Source of the DNA: an uncultured Gilliamella sp.
GTDB taxonomy: Bacteria; Pseudomonadota; Gammaproteobacteria; Enterobacterales; Enterobacteriaceae
Assembly (NCBI GenBank): GCA_945291235.1
Contig: CALYQY010000055.1
Span: 1-15,568, forward strand
Reading direction: 5' to 3'
Length of the DNA: 15,568 nucleotides
A model generated the notes under the pieces. It did no database searches, was not told the DNA's origin, and saw nothing but the letters and a program-made list of their open reading frames with translations. A program made the position numbers and the translations under genes. Positions within the stretch are counted from its first letter, which is position 1, and each line of letters opens with the position of its first letter. This document shows, piece after piece, positions 15,214 to 15,568 of this stretch.

Positions 15214-15568
15214 ATGAAACCAGCTATTTTTTTAGATCGAGATGGTACGATTAATATCGATTACAATTATGTACATACTATTGATAAATTTCATTTTATC
15301 GATGGCGTAATTGAAGCAATGCAAGAACTCAAAAAAATGGGCTTTTTGTTAGTTATCACCACTAACCAATCAGGTATTGCAAGAAATAAATTTACTGAAG
15401 AGCAATTTCATACCTTAACAGAGTGGATGGATTGGTCATTACAAGACCGAGGTGTCGACTTAGACGGTATCTATTATTGCCCGCACGATCCTTTAGTTGA
15501 TCATTGTGAATGTCGAAAACCAAATCCCGGTATGATACAAACAGCAGCGAAAGAGTTAAAAATTGATA
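15214..15568 (+). CDS. gmhB: D-glycero-D-manno-heptose 1,7-bisphosphate 7-phosphatase GmhB, N-terminal part
   Basis: GmhB removes the 7-phosphate from heptose bisphosphate during synthesis of the ADP-heptose used for the LPS inner core. It is a HAD-family enzyme. The first 118 codons are in the window and the 3' end is outside. The catalytic motif FLDRDGT places the nucleophile at D8 and the acid/base at D10. HAD motif II TTNQSG lies at 49-54. The zinc-binding set is C89 and H91 (in YYCPH) plus C98 and C100 (in HCEC), followed by RKPNPGM. AAGGA stands 12 nt before the ATG at 15214. It is divergent from metNIQ, the same arrangement as in E. coli. Confidence 0.95.
   Translation, partial: MKPAIFLDRDGTINIDYNYVHTIDKFHFIDGVIEAMQELKKMGFLLVITTNQSGIARNKFTEEQFHTLTEWMDWSLQDRGVDLDGIYYCPHDPLVDHCECRKPNPGMIQTAAKELKID

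Noticed and set aside
1..15568. CRISPR arrays, tRNA or rRNA genes, insertion sequences
   Set aside because: Reading both strands showed no regularly spaced repeats, no tRNA-like or rRNA sequence and no transposase or terminal inverted repeats.

Overview
The window comes from an AT-rich gammaproteobacterium close to the Enterobacterales. Almost every housekeeping protein looks like its E. coli counterpart over its full length, gene order is partly the same (folP-ftsH-rlmE / yhbY / greA, and trmO-metQIN / gmhB), and intergenic DNA is very AT-rich. The secreted adhesin-like protein and the base composition would suit Orbaceae (Gilliamella or Frischella type), but that placement is an inference from memory.

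Layout. 1-227: C-terminal end of a DmsD/TorD-family chaperone. 395-1225: ubiA (ubiquinone synthesis) with its own promoter. 1226-1926: 700 bp without a convincing gene, containing an island of about 45% GC (1441-1680) that resembles the Ash/C4-type immunity region of P4-like prophages. 1927-3429: a secreted adhesin-like protein with an unusually long signal-peptide n-region and a C-type-lectin-like end. 3628-7222 (minus): folP, ftsH and rlmE, with a strong terminator between ftsH and folP. 7320-7613 (plus): yhbY, divergent from rlmE and sharing a bidirectional terminator with the convergent greA (7679-8155, minus). The greA leader holds an intrinsic terminator like the one that produces GraL RNA in E. 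coli. 8400-10007: yicH (AsmA family), followed by the heat-shock pair hslR-hslO. 11564-12271 (minus): trmO. 12402-15098 (minus): the methionine importer operon metN-metI-metQ. 15214 onward: gmhB (LPS heptose synthesis), cut by the window edge.

How the genes work together. metNIQ is a complete ABC importer. Its promoter carries two tandem MetJ boxes exactly between the -35 and -10 elements, and the predicted gmhB promoter on the other strand overlaps the same boxes. rlmE, yhbY and ftsH connect ribosome maturation with membrane protein quality control. hslR and hslO are stress proteins for stalled ribosomes and for oxidative or heat unfolding. Most of the window is ordinary core genome. The parts worth a second look are the GC-rich island, the adhesin-like gene, the greA leader, the metN/gmhB control region and two lineage-specific changes in MetI and MetQ.
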